A stretch of 5,953 nucleotides of DNA from Victivallales bacterium (lineage in GTDB: Bacteria; Verrucomicrobiota; Lentisphaeria; Oligosphaerales; Oligosphaeraceae), in assembly GCA_017615955.1 (NCBI GenBank), contig JAFZZD010000166.1, forward strand, positions 1 through 5,953, read 5' to 3'. This document shows, piece by piece, positions 5,724 to 5,953 of the stretch. Each line of letters starts with the position of its first letter. The first letter of the stretch is position 1. The translations under genes were made by a program, and so were the position numbers. The notes below the pieces were generated by a model. It was not told the origin of the DNA. It did not search any database and saw only the letters and a list, made by a program, of their open reading frames with translations.

Positions 5724-5953
5724 CTATTTGTCCTTCAAATGTGGTTCAAGATAATCCACGCATCCTTTCATCGTCGAAAAATGGTGATAGTCCGCCTCGG
5801 GGACCTCAATGCCGTATCTTTTGCGCAGTTCCATGATCACATCCAGGAAATCCATTGATTCCAATTTTCCCTTAAGGTCCTCCTCCAATCCACAAGCGGC
5901 CCATTCCTCGTCATCGACTATTTCCGTAAGAATATCGACAATTGCCTTGTGAA
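5724..5953 (-). CDS. Acyl carrier protein, C-terminal part (start outside window)
   Basis: Reading the - strand from 5951 gives 75 codons without a stop, ending at TAG (5724-5726). The peptide begins HKAIVDILTEIVDDEEW and contains LKGKLESMDFLDVIMEL, then RYGIEVPEADY and a final helix ending in YLEPHLKDK. This is the four-helix acyl carrier protein pattern. The serine at visible residue 32 (ESMD, usually DSLD) is the expected phosphopantetheine attachment site, and GIEVPEADY is the usual stretch leading to helix III. Full length is probably about 76-85 aa, so only a few residues are missing. The Glu before the serine and the YHHFSTMKGCVDYL tail look more like stand-alone or DltC-like carriers than housekeeping AcpP. 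Its partner enzymes would lie beyond 5953. It is 19 nt upstream of thyX. Confidence 0.85.
   Translation of the reverse strand, partial: HKAIVDILTEIVDDEEWAACGLEEDLKGKLESMDFLDVIMELRKRYGIEVPEADYHHFSTMKGCVDYLEPHLKDK

Noticed and set aside
5426..5858. Two + strand open frames of 127-136 codons antisense to thyX and the carrier protein gene
   Set aside because: The - strand carries the full ThyX signature and an acyl carrier protein pattern; the antisense frames have no supporting motif.

Overview
The window is a piece of a bacterial chromosome with moderately high G+C genes and an AT-rich gap at its left end. It holds one gene on the + strand (237-1205) and a run of five genes on the - strand (5953 down to 1318). 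The organism cannot be named from this sequence. ThyX, a repeat-bearing Rpn-type nuclease gene and strong GC-rich hairpins between genes would fit an anaerobic gut or rumen bacterium, for example of the Lentisphaerota/Kiritimatiellota/Verrucomicrobiota group, but that is a low-confidence inference.

Left region (1-1317). An AT-rich leader of about 200 bases carries small inverted and direct repeats, a good sigma70-type promoter and a clear ribosome binding site. It drives a 322-residue PD-(D/E)XK nuclease-like protein of the Rpn/transposase-associated type, whose gene contains five tandem 12-bp units. This gene converges on the adenine deaminase gene. The 112-bp gap between them holds a strong compound inverted repeat, probably a dispersed REP/BIME-like or MITE-like element that may also stop transcription from both sides.

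Right region (1318-5953, all - strand). In transcription order: the C-terminal part of an acyl carrier protein (cut by the window edge), thyX (flavin-dependent thymidylate synthase), nth (endonuclease III), then a 93-bp gap with a perfect 9-bp hairpin, then a 12-helix MFS transporter and ade (adenine deaminase). Spacings are 19 nt (ACP-thyX), 15 nt (thyX-nth) and 4 nt (MFS-ade), so there are probably two transcription units: ACP-thyX-nth and MFS-ade. The first joins dTMP supply with base-excision repair. The second suggests uptake of a purine or related compound coupled to adenine salvage, although the transporter's substrate is not shown by the sequence.

I see no CRISPR array, tRNA, rRNA, phage module or clear novel defence system. 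The most unusual items are the intergenic hairpin elements and the Rpn-type gene with its tandem repeats and AT-rich control region.
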